A stretch of DNA of 64,000 nt from Bradyrhizobium diazoefficiens (GTDB taxonomy: Bacteria; Pseudomonadota; Alphaproteobacteria; Rhizobiales; Xanthobacteraceae). Under the pieces are notes generated by a model. It did no database searches, was not told the origin of the DNA, and was given only the letters and a program-made list of their open reading frames with translations. The position numbers were made by a program, and so were the translations under genes. The stretch spans positions 7,127,001 to 7,191,000 of the forward strand of contig NZ_CP067100.1 of NCBI RefSeq assembly GCF_016616235.1. The letters are read 5' to 3'. Of this stretch, positions 40,400 through 48,132 are shown one piece after another; the stretch's first letter is position 1; every line of letters starts with the position of its first letter.

Positions 40400-40560
40400 G
40401 TCGCTGCGCCCCATCTCCCGCTTGCGGGAGAGGGTTGGGGAGGGTGCCTCTGCAGCGGGATTGTCTCCGCATATCGAGAAAGCCCCCTAGAGGAGAAAGC
40501 CCTCACCCGGCGCTTCGCGCCGACCTCTCCCGCAAGCGGGAGAGGTGCACCGAGCTCGCG
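40400..40560. repeat. GC-rich intergenic repeat with CTCTCCCGC/GCGGGAGAG arms
   Basis: Opens with a TCTCCCGCTTGCGGGAGA hairpin and closes with an ACCTCTCCCGCAAGCGGGAG-type hairpin; the CCGGCGCTTCGCGCCG hairpin is inside. Same family as 32428-32565. It separates the aromatic operon from the convergent glutathione transferase gene. Confidence 0.8.
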
Positions 40561-40569
40561 GATACACCG

Positions 40570-41298
40570 TCACGCCGCCTGCCGCAGCGGGGTCCAGGCG
40601 AACTCCGGATAGTAATTGTCCATCATACGATCGACATAGGCGGTGAGATTCGGAAATCCCTCGGCGCGCTGGCGCAAGGCCGATTCGAAGAACGGCGTCA
40701 GAATTCCGGCGAGCGCGCCGAAGGCGGTGGCATCGACGCCGCAGGGCTTGTTGCCCATCAGATAGATCTTGTCGCCGAGCTGCACCGAGAGCGCGAACAG
40801 CGAGCGCACGGCGAGATCGACGTCGTCATCCGGCGCGTGGCGGCCGAGGCCGGAGAGCAGATAGTTCTCGGCGACGCGGAACTGAGCGTCCTCGCGCAGC
40901 TTCTCGCGATTGTGCTCCGGTGCGCCGTCGAAGAAATGCGACGGGCCCTTGGCGAAATTGACCGGGTCGACCCAGCGCGCACCGACCAGCGCCCAGTAGA
41001 CGTGGTGCTCGATCATGCGCTCGAACGCCCAGGCCTGCGCGCGCTCGGTCAGCGACAGGCCGGCGTCGAAATCGAAGCCGTAGCGGCGCTCGATATGGGC
41101 GCGGATGAAGGTGGAGTCGGCCACCGCCTCGCCGCCATCGTCGATGAAGGGCAGCTGGCCCTTCGGGGACGCGGGCGGCATCGCGCGCTCCTTCCGGTAG
41201 GGCAATCCTGCCATCTTGAGCTGCACCTCGGTCTTGGTGACGAAGGGACTGATTTCCGGCAGGCCAAAGCCGGTGCCAAAGCCATAAAGCGTGATCAT
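40570..41298 (-). CDS. Glutathione S-transferase (failed-axon-connections type)
   Basis: This 242-residue two-domain protein has an N-terminal thioredoxin-like part (MITLYGFGTGFGLPEISPFVTKTEV at the start, with QLPFIDDGGEAVADSTFI about 48-65) and a C-terminal helical part (RSLFALSVQLGDKIYLMGNKPCGVDATAFGALA in segments). The layout is that of the FAXC/metaxin-like GST branch common in proteobacteria. Real glutathione use is unknown. AGGAGA is 6-7 bases before the ATG. It stands alone, convergent with the aromatic operon. Confidence 0.82.
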   Translation of the reverse strand: MITLYGFGTGFGLPEISPFVTKTEVQLKMAGLPYRKERAMPPASPKGQLPFIDDGGEAVADSTFIRAHIERRYGFDFDAGLSLTERAQAWAFERMIEHHVYWALVGARWVDPVNFAKGPSHFFDGAPEHNREKLREDAQFRVAENYLLSGLGRHAPDDDVDLAVRSLFALSVQLGDKIYLMGNKPCGVDATAFGALAGILTPFFESALRQRAEGFPNLTAYVDRMMDNYYPEFAWTPLRQAA

Positions 41299-41334
41299 GC
41301 GCGTTCTCCTGGTCTACCGAAAACTTGACGGAAC

Positions 41335-41595
41335 CTAGTGCCGGGCTGCTGCCACCATGGTGGCAGCAGCCGTGATATCTTCTGCGAAACGAGCCCCTCG
41401 CCAGGCCCGGCTCATGACATGGTGGACCAGCGCGTCCGCAGCCCGGCTCAGCGGGCGTGCCACTGCGCTTGCGAATGCAAATCGGAGGTCAACGGCGATG
41501 AGATCGAGCGAAACGAGGCGGTCGAACGCCCGGGCGTTCCGCATCTGCGCCCGCCACAGCGGACCGGCCAGGCCGAGATGGGTTGGAATGATCAT
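41335..41595 (-). CDS. Small hypothetical protein between two WYL-type operators
   Basis: An 86-residue open frame begins MIIPTHLGLAGPLWRAQ. A GGGGA lies about 8 bases before the ATG. It contains Ala/Arg-rich helical sequence and no recognised domain. The last codons (encoding TAATMVAAARH) lie within a perfect 28-bp palindrome. The frame is divergent from a WYL regulator, and a near-identical palindrome lies in the shared promoter. It may be a true target gene of that regulator, but codon-level support is modest and a longer upstream start exists at 41694. Confidence 0.42.
   Translation of the reverse strand: MIIPTHLGLAGPLWRAQMRNARAFDRLVSLDLIAVDLRFAFASAVARPLSRAADALVHHVMSRAWRGARFAEDITAAATMVAAARH
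41344..41371. promoter_or_regulatory. 28-bp perfect palindrome (second WYL-type operator)
   Basis: CTGCTGCCACCATGGTGGCAGCAG is its core (stated as arms CTGCTGCCAC and GTGGCAGCAG around CATG). It matches the outer arms of the site at 41643-41666. It lies inside the 3' end of the small hypothetical gene, about 300 bases from the promoter site. Confidence 0.6.
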
Positions 41596-41642
41596 GGACA
41601 AAATCCCCTTCAGTCGATGCGTTGTCCCGATATAGAACTCCC

Positions 41643-41666
41643 CTGCTGCCAACATCCTGTCAGCAG
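41643..41666. promoter_or_regulatory. Putative WYL-regulator operator
   Basis: Imperfect palindrome CTGCTGCCA ... TGTCAGCAG with a central ACATCC lies 46 bases before the WYL regulator gene and 48 bases before the divergent small gene. Its ACATCCTGT(G)TCAG half resembles the operator of the second WYL regulator at 48827. Confidence 0.65.
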
Positions 41667-41711
41667 CCGCGCGCTGCTTTTTGAAAACGACCACTGCTAA
41701 GAGAAACTGTC

Positions 41712-42410
41712 ATGAGACGCGCCGACCGGCTGTTTCAGATCATCCAGGTGCTGAGGCGCACGCGGAAGCCGCTGACGGCGGACGCGATCGCGGCCGAGCT
41801 CGAGACCTCGAAGCGCACGATCTATCGCGACATCGCAACGCTGATCGGCCAGCGCGTGCCGATCCGCGGCGAAGCCGGCATGGGCTATATCCTGGAGAAG
41901 GGATTCGACCTGCCGCCCTTGATGCTGACACCCGACGAGATCGAGGCGGCGGTGCTGGGCGCACAATGGGTCGCGGGCCATGCCGATTCCGCGCTGGCGC
42001 GCGCCGCCGAAGATCTGATGGCCAAGATCGCCGACACCGTGCCGGAGCGCCTGCGTCCCTTCGTGCTGGAGCCCGCGAGCCGCGCCCGGCCGAGCTGGAA
42101 CAGGGAGCCGGACCGCCTCGACATGGCGCGCACGCGGACCCAGATCCACGAAGGCAAGAAGATCATGCTGCGCTATCGCGACGAGCAGGGCCGGCCCAGC
42201 GAGCGCATGATCTGGCCGATCTCGGTCGGCTATCTCGAAGCCGTGCGCCTGCTCGCGGCCTGGTGCGAACTGCGCGGCGACTTCCGCAGCTTCCGCACCG
42301 ATCGCGTGGTGGAGGCGAATTATCTCGACGAGAGATATCCTGAACGACGCGACGTGCTGCGCGCGAGATGGCGGCAGAGCCTGGTCTGGGGTCCGCCCAA
42401 GGATACATGA
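41712..42410 (+). CDS. YafY-type HTH-WYL transcriptional regulator
   Basis: This 232-residue regulator has an N-terminal winged helix (about 1-60: RRADRLFQIIQVLRRTRKPLTADAIA, then SKRTIYRDIATLIGQ) and a C-terminal WYL-type ligand domain (about 135-205: MLRYRDEQGRPSERMIWPISVG...LAAWCELRGDFRSFRTDRV). It is a short member with no WCX extension. It is flanked by the palindrome at 41643 and overlaps the following YkgJ gene by 4 bases. Confidence 0.88.
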   Translation: MRRADRLFQIIQVLRRTRKPLTADAIAAELETSKRTIYRDIATLIGQRVPIRGEAGMGYILEKGFDLPPLMLTPDEIEAAVLGAQWVAGHADSALARAAEDLMAKIADTVPERLRPFVLEPASRARPSWNREPDRLDMARTRTQIHEGKKIMLRYRDEQGRPSERMIWPISVGYLEAVRLLAAWCELRGDFRSFRTDRVVEANYLDERYPERRDVLRARWRQSLVWGPPKDT

Positions 42411-42757
42411 CGACGATACGTGACAAGGGATACGTGACGAGGATGGAAGAGATCGATCTGTCGAGCTGCTGCCAGAGTTGCGGCGCGTGCTGCGGCTATT
42501 CGCAGAACTGGCCGCGCTTCTCGATCGAGAGCGACGAGGAGCTTGCAGCTATCCCGGAAGCGTTCGTCAACGCGCGTCAATCCGGCATGCGCTGCGAGGG
42601 CGATCGCTGTGCGGCGTTACAGGGAGAGATCGGCAAGGCGACCGCATGCGGCATCTACGCCGTGCGGCCGGAGGTGTGCCGCACCTGCATGCCTGGCGAT
42701 GCCGAATGCGCGATGGCGCGGCGGAAGTTCGGGCTTCCCGCGCTCGAACCAACTTAA
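42407..42757 (+). CDS. YkgJ-family cysteine-cluster protein
   Basis: This 116-residue protein has eight or more conserved Cys residues in two blocks: CCQSCGACCGY (about 20-30) and CGIYAVRPEVCRTCMPGDAEC (read in two parts, about 80-100). This is the zinc- or iron-sulfur-binding CxCC cluster family, function unknown. The ATG overlaps the WYL regulator stop (ATGA), with AAGGA upstream, so the two are cotranslated. A second possible ATG is at 42443. The stop overlaps that of the convergent next gene. Confidence 0.85.
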   Translation: MTTIRDKGYVTRMEEIDLSSCCQSCGACCGYSQNWPRFSIESDEELAAIPEAFVNARQSGMRCEGDRCAALQGEIGKATACGIYAVRPEVCRTCMPGDAECAMARRKFGLPALEPT

Positions 42758-43152
42758 GCCGGAACGGCCTCACCGATCTCGTCGTCGAGTTCGTCGTCCA
42801 GCGGCGCGAGCACCGAGAGCGGCTTGGTCGACAGCGTGATCGGCTTGCGGCTCCCCGACAGCGCCGGCGACGACTTGGCCGCGCTTTGGCGCGACAGCGC
42901 GTAGAGCGTCGAGCCGACGCGGCCGCCGTTCTCGATCAGGTCGCGCTCGCTGCAGCTTGCAGCAATGGCGACTGCCAGCGAGTGCAGATGGCTGCGGCGG
43001 TAGCAGAACAGCGCCAGACGGGCGCGTGCATCAGGGGAAACACTCTCAACCAGCCTCGGCAGGCCACTCTCGCTGGCGCGATACATCTCGCCAAGGAGTT
43101 CGTCGCGAACCGGGCAGAAATCGCTTTCAAAAGCGTCGCGGCTTGAAAACAT
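42754..43152 (-). CDS. Conserved hypothetical protein, alpha-helical
   Basis: This 132-residue protein begins MFSSRDAFESDF after GAGGGAGA. It has helical, Arg/Leu-rich sequence (ARLALFCYRRSHLHSLAVAIAASCSERDLIENGG around 45-78) and an acidic end LDDELDDEIGEAVPA. I do not recognise a named domain. Codon use matches neighbours, and the strong ribosome-binding site argues for a real gene. It overlaps the YkgJ stop by 4 bases tail-to-tail. A charged regulator- or adaptor-like role cannot be ruled in or out. Confidence 0.7.
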   Translation of the reverse strand: MFSSRDAFESDFCPVRDELLGEMYRASESGLPRLVESVSPDARARLALFCYRRSHLHSLAVAIAASCSERDLIENGGRVGSTLYALSRQSAAKSSPALSGSRKPITLSTKPLSVLAPLDDELDDEIGEAVPA

Positions 43153-43284
43153 TGCAGTTCTCCCTCGTGCTCGGAAGATGCAGTGCAATTCTCTAATGAA
43201 AGGTTAACCACGCTGCCCGGTAGTCACCCGGGGTGGTTGCGCGTGGGTCGCGAATCAATGGCGGCGGGCGGGCAGTTTCCCCTG

Positions 43285-43415
43285 CGGCCATCCTTAAAGA
43301 CGCCCGCCTTTGGCGGGCCTTCAGGATGAGGTCTTGCGTCGCGGCGAAATGCCAGACCATCATGGTGAGGAGCGCCGCCTTACGGCGCGTCTCGAACCAT
43401 GAAGGCCAAGCAGCC
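43285..43415. repeat. Intergenic repeat, family D (copy 1)
   Basis: Contains GCCATCCTTAAAGACGCCCGCCTTTGGCGGGC followed by CTTCAGGATGAGG, and a second stem GCCGCCTTACGGCGCG (segments). The opening matches the truncated element at 63965-64000. It lies in the 277-base gap between two minus-strand genes; apart from it only the short AT-richer promoter stretch near 43190-43215 is notable. Confidence 0.65.
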
Positions 43416-43429
43416 CGCCGCAGCTACCC

Positions 43430-43816
43430 TCAGTTCGCCGCCATGAAGATGGAGAGGCCGAAGCCGGTCAGATGGTGCAGGGCCTGATCGATGCCGATCA
43501 GGGTCCAGAACCAGGGGTGCGCCTGGTCGACACCGAAATTGGCGGAGACGAACCCCTTGGCGCGATCGATGGTGATGTGGATCACGAAATCGATGAAGGC
43601 GACGAACCAGAACCGCGGCGCCACGATCACGATCAGCGGCAGCGCAACCGCAAAGTGAACGAGGCAGTGCACCAGAAGCGGCAGGGCCCAACCGTGCTTC
43701 TGGTCCTTGCCTTGCGCCATCCAGGCGGTCTGGAGGACGAAATCGGCGATGATGTGCTTGAAGGTGAGCAGCAACATCCAGCCAATGAGCGCTTCGACCG
43801 GAACCGCCGATGACAT
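43430..43816 (-). CDS. DUF3307 membrane protein
   Basis: This 128-residue protein has about four hydrophobic segments and the DUF3307 signatures LTFKHIIADFVLQTAWMAQGK (about 14-34), HCLVHFAVALP (about 44-54) and a FIDFVIHITIDRAKG segment (about 72-86). The repeated His/Asp pattern resembles integral-membrane metal-binding proteins, but the family has no known function. The ATG at 43816 is chosen because the homology starts at about residue 8; upstream frame adds an unlikely polar tail. Confidence 0.8.
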   Translation of the reverse strand: MSSAVPVEALIGWMLLLTFKHIIADFVLQTAWMAQGKDQKHGWALPLLVHCLVHFAVALPLIVIVAPRFWFVAFIDFVIHITIDRAKGFVSANFGVDQAHPWFWTLIGIDQALHHLTGFGLSIFMAAN

Positions 43817-44179
43817 GGGTGGAAACGACAAGCTGACGCCCTCATTGACGTGACAAGAAAAACTGGAGCGTTCAGCGCAACTTCTTCTTGGACCGGTCAA
43901 ATCGCCGGGACCGCCAATTTATGACATCTCTCGCGGCAGAATGCAGCCGGGGGGAACCGGAAAATCGTCAACTGTGGCTAACCGGCGATAGGATGACCAA
44001 TCGCCGCGACCCGGAGGAGTAAGGTTACCTCCGGCTCGAAATTTGCATTCCGGCCGCCGCGCGCTATCATCGAGCTCAGAGAATATCGTTCTTTTTTCAT
44101 TCGCTTAGAAATTGCAGGGCGCGCCGCAGATCACATCCGCGAGCCGCCTGCCGCCCCAGAATAAGGCCAGAGTGCTGCC
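43817..44179. other. 363-base intergenic region with two hairpins
   Basis: No gene is seen. Two inverted repeats are close together: GGCGAT...ATCGCC (43984-44005) and CCGGAGG...CCTCCGG (44011-44034). An AT-richer patch (GAGAATATCGTTCTTTTTTCATTCGC) near 44078-44105 probably belongs to the promoter of the TAXI gene. Confidence 0.5.
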
Positions 44180-45640
44180 ATGAGTACTGACGTGAGTACT
44201 GAAGGCCCCGCCTCGTCACCATCAGAGCCGCAGCCGCGGCGTCCCAAGGTGATCAAGACCAATCAGCAGCAGGTCATTCTCTACGTCGTGCTGACCCTGC
44301 TGCTGTCGTTCGCCACGGTGTGGGGCGGCCGCGCCTTGCTGCACAATTCGGAGACCCTGACCTTTGCCGTCGGCGCGCCCAACAGCGATGAAGCGCTGTT
44401 CGCGGCCAAGCTTGCCGCGGTGCTGAAGAACAACGCCTCGCGCTTCCGGATCAAGATCGTCAACAACCCTGATAATGCCAAGGCGCTTGCACAGTTCGAC
44501 CGCAAGCAGGCCGACCTCGCCGTGCTGCGCACCGATGCCAAGGTGCCGCTGCGGGCGCGCACGCTGGCGATTCTCGAGCACGATCTCGTGCTCCTGCTCG
44601 GGCCCGGCAACAAGAAGATCAAGTCGCTCGCCGAGCTGAAGAAGAAGAAGGTCGCGGTCGTCGCCGAGAACGACGCCTCACTCGCCTTTGTCCGCAGCAT
44701 CCTTGACATCCCCGATACTCCGGACGTGGCCAGGATGATCCAGATGGCGCCGCAAGGCGCGACGCTCGACAGGCTGTTTGCGCCGGCGGGCGGCTTTGGC
44801 GCGGTGATCGCCGTGGTTCACGGCTCGAGGGCGGTGCGGGACAAGGCTTACGAGCAGGCCGCCAAACGCGGCGGCTTCACGCTGAACGCAATCGACGAGG
44901 CCAAGACGCTGGCGCGCAAGTTCCCCGGCATTTCCAGCGAGACGCTGACGGCCGGTACGCTGTCGGCCGCGCCGGAGATTCCCGACGACGATCTCGACAC
45001 GATCGGCCTCGAATGGCTGCTCGTCGCGCAATCCAGGATGTCGGCGACGACCGCGGGCGAGCTGGCGCGCATCGTCTACGAGAACAAGCCGGCGCTCGGG
45101 CTCGACAGCGGCTTCGCCAGCAGGATCGAGCCGGCGTCGGTCGAGAAGGACGCCTTCGTAATGGCGCATCAGGGCGCGGCCGACTACATCAACGACGACA
45201 CCAAGTCGTTCATGGATAAGTACAGCGACCTGATGTATCTGGGCGCCGCCGCGCTCAGCGTCATCGGCTCGATCTTCGCGGCCATCTACGCCAAGATCAC
45301 CCGCATCGCGCCGGAGAAGGCCAGCGAGCTCTCCACCGCTATCCTCGACATCGGCGAGCGCATCGAGCACGCCCATTCGCTGGACCAGCTCGAATGTCTC
45401 CAGGACGAGCTGGAAAGCATCTTACGCGGCGCCGTCGTGGGCCTCAGGGACGGCACCATCAGCACCGACGGGCTCGATACCTTCAAGCTCGGCTATGAAT
45501 TCGTGCGCGACGAGATCGGCATGCGCCGCGACTATCTCAAGCGGCATGGCGGCGAGACCGAAGCGACGGCCCGCGATGCCGCCCCTCCCCAGCACGACGA
45601 CAGCAATATCGTGGTGGTGAAGACCGCACAGAGCGCCTGA
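44180..45640 (+). CDS. Membrane-anchored TAXI-type solute-binding protein
   Basis: This 486-residue protein has a cytoplasmic Pro/Ser-rich start (1-30), a membrane segment (about 32-52, VILYVVLTLLLSFATVWGG), an extracytoplasmic TAXI/NMT1-like binding domain (about 58-335; FAVGAPNSDEALFAAKLAAVL, KSLAELKKKKVAVVAEND, LEWLLVAQSRM), a second membrane segment (about 352-372) and a cytoplasmic helical tail of about 110 residues (ISTDGLDTFKLGYEFVRDEIGMRRDYL). TAXI proteins normally are free periplasmic partners of TRAP permeases; no permease is adjacent. The anchored form with a cytoplasmic tail suggests sensing or signalling, which is inference. Confidence 0.8.
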   Translation: MSTDVSTEGPASSPSEPQPRRPKVIKTNQQQVILYVVLTLLLSFATVWGGRALLHNSETLTFAVGAPNSDEALFAAKLAAVLKNNASRFRIKIVNNPDNAKALAQFDRKQADLAVLRTDAKVPLRARTLAILEHDLVLLLGPGNKKIKSLAELKKKKVAVVAENDASLAFVRSILDIPDTPDVARMIQMAPQGATLDRLFAPAGGFGAVIAVVHGSRAVRDKAYEQAAKRGGFTLNAIDEAKTLARKFPGISSETLTAGTLSAAPEIPDDDLDTIGLEWLLVAQSRMSATTAGELARIVYENKPALGLDSGFASRIEPASVEKDAFVMAHQGAADYINDDTKSFMDKYSDLMYLGAAALSVIGSIFAAIYAKITRIAPEKASELSTAILDIGERIEHAHSLDQLECLQDELESILRGAVVGLRDGTISTDGLDTFKLGYEFVRDEIGMRRDYLKRHGGETEATARDAAPPQHDDSNIVVVKTAQSA

Positions 45641-45659
45641 TCCGAGGGCGCGGCACTCA

Positions 45660-45805
45660 CACTCTCGTGTCTCGGACAAGCTGCAATGCCACGGGCATTG
45701 CGGCGCCGAGCCGGGCCCCAGGAACCCCACCGTACGCTGCTGCATGGGCTCCGGCTCTGCAGCGCATCACCACGTGCTGCGCTGCGTCCAGGGCACGAGA
45801 CTGAC
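45660..45805. repeat. Intergenic repeat, family B (copy 2)
   Basis: Self-complementary element with inner arms GCCGAGCCGGGCCCCAGG and GGGCTCCGGCTCTGCAGCGC and right end GCGCTGCGTCCAGGGCAC. It matches the copy at 29150-29298. It lies between the TAXI gene and the small membrane protein. Confidence 0.8.
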
Positions 45806-45867
45806 CCAACGCCCCGGGAACCCTCTCCGTCCGCAACCGTTGGCCCCGGGATACAACCGGAGAACGC

Positions 45868-46083
45868 ATGATGCGTATACTCCTCATCATCTTCCTGCTG
45901 GGAATGCTGGCGGCGGTCGGTTATTTCGCTTATTCCGCGATGGCCGTGGAAGGTGAACCGATCCCGACGGAAGGCTATGTGGCGCTGGGGGCCGGATTTT
46001 CCGTCATCGTCGGCATCGGCCTGATGGTCCTGCTGTTTTTCAGCAGCCGCCGGGGCTACGACGAGCCTCCGCATTTCAGGTAA
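45868..46083 (+). CDS. Small two-helix membrane protein
   Basis: This 71-residue protein has two membrane helices (about 3-24 and 38-60) with an acidic loop VEGEPIPTEGYVALG between and a charged SSRRGYDEPPHFR end. CGGAGA is 6 bases before the ATG. No family name recognised. It precedes the ion-channel gene on the same strand, 129 bases away; a functional link is possible but unproven. Confidence 0.7.
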   Translation: MMRILLIIFLLGMLAAVGYFAYSAMAVEGEPIPTEGYVALGAGFSVIVGIGLMVLLFFSSRRGYDEPPHFR

Positions 46084-46212
46084 CGGCGCGGTCCCCCCAC
46101 CTTCGCCCCCTTCGGCCGTGCCGCGGCGTCGTTGACGGCCCCGGCCGGGGCAGGCACTTTGGCGTCAAGGTCCCAGCTGGGGCCGCCAAAGCCAACCGAG
46201 CCGCCCTCCCGC

Positions 46213-47322
46213 ATGTCCAAGCCGCTGATCTCCGCTCTGGCCCAGTTCGCGGCCGCCACGGCCGGCCGCAACATGACCAAGGCGGCCTATGTCGCCGTGG
46301 CCGTCGGCGTGCTCAGCATGGTCCTGCTGACGGTCAATGCGGCCTATGAAGGAGCGCATCGCTGGGCTCACGTCCTGCTGTGGGCCTGCCTTGCCTATTT
46401 CGTGTTCGAATGGGTGGTCCGGCTGCGCCACATGGCGCGAACCGGGCGTCTATCGCTCTACCTGTCCTCCTCCGCCGGCATCGTCGATGCGGCCGGCGCG
46501 CTCGCCGTGCCCGCCGCGCTGATGCTCGGCGTCGAGCCAAAGACGGCTTGGCTGCTCAGCGTGCTCTGGGTGCTGAAAGTGGTGCCCGGCATTCCCGGCC
46601 TGCGGCAGCTTCGCCGCGTGCTGGTGCTGGAATCCGGGCCGCTGCTCAGCGTGCTCGTGATCTTCCTGATGGTGGTCTTCCTCGCCTCGGTCGCCGAATA
46701 TTTTCTGGAGCGGGACGTGCAGCCGCAGACCTTTGGCAGCGTGCCGGCCGCACTGTGGTGGGCGGTGGTGACACTGACGACCACCGGCTATGGCGACGTC
46801 GTTCCGGTGACGCCGCTCGGGCGCATGGTGGCGGCGCTGGTGATGATCTCCGGTCTCGGCGTGTTCGGCCTCTGGACCGGTATTCTGGCGACCGGGTTCG
46901 CGGCGGAAACGCGGCGTGACAATTTCCTCAAGACCTGGGAATCGGTCAGCAAGGTGCCCTTCTTCGCCGCGCTCGGACCTGCCGCGATTGCCGACGTCAC
47001 CCACATGCTCCGCACCATGGAGCTGCCGGCGCGCACCCTGATCATCCGCAAGGGCGCGCAGGGCGACTGCATGTATTTCATCGCCGCCGGCGAGGTCGAG
47101 GTCGACTTGCCCGGCAAGAAGGTGCAGCTCGGCGAAGGCGCCTTCTTCGGCGAGATGGCGCTGCTCGGCAACAACATGCGCGCTGCCAATGTCTCGACCA
47201 CGAAAGTGTCGCGGCTCCTGGTGCTCGACCTCGTCGATTTCCGCGTGCTGATGGCCCGGCATCCCGAGCTCGCCGAGACCATCGACGCGGAAGCAAAGCG
47301 CCGCGCGCTCGAAAACAAGTGA
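46213..47322 (+). CDS. Cyclic-nucleotide-gated potassium channel, MloK1-like
   Basis: This 369-residue protein has six predicted membrane segments, a pore with selectivity filter TLTTTGYGDVVPV (about 193-205), a short C-linker (TGFAAETRRDNFLKTWESVSKVPFF) and a cyclic-nucleotide-binding domain (about 245-365). The phosphate-binding cassette GEGAFFGEMALLGNNMRAANVST keeps the FGEMAL and Arg residues. The layout, including YFLERDVQPQTFGSVPAALWWAVVTL, matches Mesorhizobium MloK1 (355 residues) as I recall it. It lacks the Arg-rich S4 of voltage sensors. Start is uncertain: ATG at 46213 has no strong ribosome-binding site and ATG at 46273 is possible. Confidence 0.88.
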   Translation: MSKPLISALAQFAAATAGRNMTKAAYVAVAVGVLSMVLLTVNAAYEGAHRWAHVLLWACLAYFVFEWVVRLRHMARTGRLSLYLSSSAGIVDAAGALAVPAALMLGVEPKTAWLLSVLWVLKVVPGIPGLRQLRRVLVLESGPLLSVLVIFLMVVFLASVAEYFLERDVQPQTFGSVPAALWWAVVTLTTTGYGDVVPVTPLGRMVAALVMISGLGVFGLWTGILATGFAAETRRDNFLKTWESVSKVPFFAALGPAAIADVTHMLRTMELPARTLIIRKGAQGDCMYFIAAGEVEVDLPGKKVQLGEGAFFGEMALLGNNMRAANVSTTKVSRLLVLDLVDFRVLMARHPELAETIDAEAKRRALENK

Positions 47323-47334
47323 ATGGAGACAGGA

Positions 47335-48120
47335 ATGTCGGACAATGCCGAGGCGGCTTCCAGCCCAGTGCTCGAAATCAGCGGCCCGCGCGCCACCATC
47401 CGCCTCAACCGTCCAAAACATCTCAACCGGCTCCAGTCCGAGGATCTCGGCGAGCTCGTCAAACTGTTCGACGCCGTCGAGGCCGATCCCGCCATCCGCG
47501 TCCTGGTGCTGACCGGCACAGGCCGGGCCTTCTCGGCCGGCTATGACCTCAATTCGGTCGCCGAGCGCGCGGTCAGCGCCAGCGAACAGCAGAGCGCGGG
47601 CTCGGCGTTCGAGGCGGTCGTCAACCGGCTCGAGGATCTCGGCGTTCCCACGATCTGCCGGCTCAACGGCGGCGTCTATGGCGGTTCGACCGACCTCGCG
47701 CTCGCCTGCGATTTCCGCATCGGCGTCGACACCGCCGAGATGTTCATGCCGGCGGCGCGGCTCGGGCTGCACTATTACCGCAGCGGCATCAAACGCTATG
47801 TGACGCGGCTCGGCGTCGACAACGCGAAAAAACTGTTTTTGACGGCGCAGAAGATTAGCGCGCCGGAGATGCTGCGGATCGGCTATCTCACCGCGATGGT
47901 GCCGGTTGAGCTGCTCGACGAAGAGGTCGACAGGCTCGCCAATATCCTCGCCGGCAACGCGCCGTTGGCGATGGCGGGCATGAAGCGCGCCATCAACGAA
48001 TTCGCCCGCGGCGAGCTCGATGAGCTGGCCGCCGATCAGCGCCACCGCGACAGCATGCGCGGCGACGAGATCAAGGAAGGCATCAAGGCGTTTGCGGAGA
48101 AGCGGCCGCCAAAGTTTTGA
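47335..48120 (+). CDS. Enoyl-CoA hydratase/isomerase family protein
   Basis: This 261-residue crotonase has IRLNRPKHLNRLQ (about 22-34), oxyanion segments FSAGYDLNSV (about 65-74) and LNGGVYGGSTDLALACDFRIG (in parts, about 106-126) and AARLGLHYYRSGIKRYVTRLG. The usual Glu of the ECH active site is not evident after GLHYY, so it may be an isomerase or have altered chemistry. The ATG at 47335 has GGAGACAGGA upstream and is preferred to one at 47323. It starts 12 bases after the channel gene, so cotranscription is likely though functionally odd. Confidence 0.82.
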   Translation: MSDNAEAASSPVLEISGPRATIRLNRPKHLNRLQSEDLGELVKLFDAVEADPAIRVLVLTGTGRAFSAGYDLNSVAERAVSASEQQSAGSAFEAVVNRLEDLGVPTICRLNGGVYGGSTDLALACDFRIGVDTAEMFMPAARLGLHYYRSGIKRYVTRLGVDNAKKLFLTAQKISAPEMLRIGYLTAMVPVELLDEEVDRLANILAGNAPLAMAGMKRAINEFARGELDELAADQRHRDSMRGDEIKEGIKAFAEKRPPKF

Positions 48121-48132
48121 GGCGCGCGCCCC

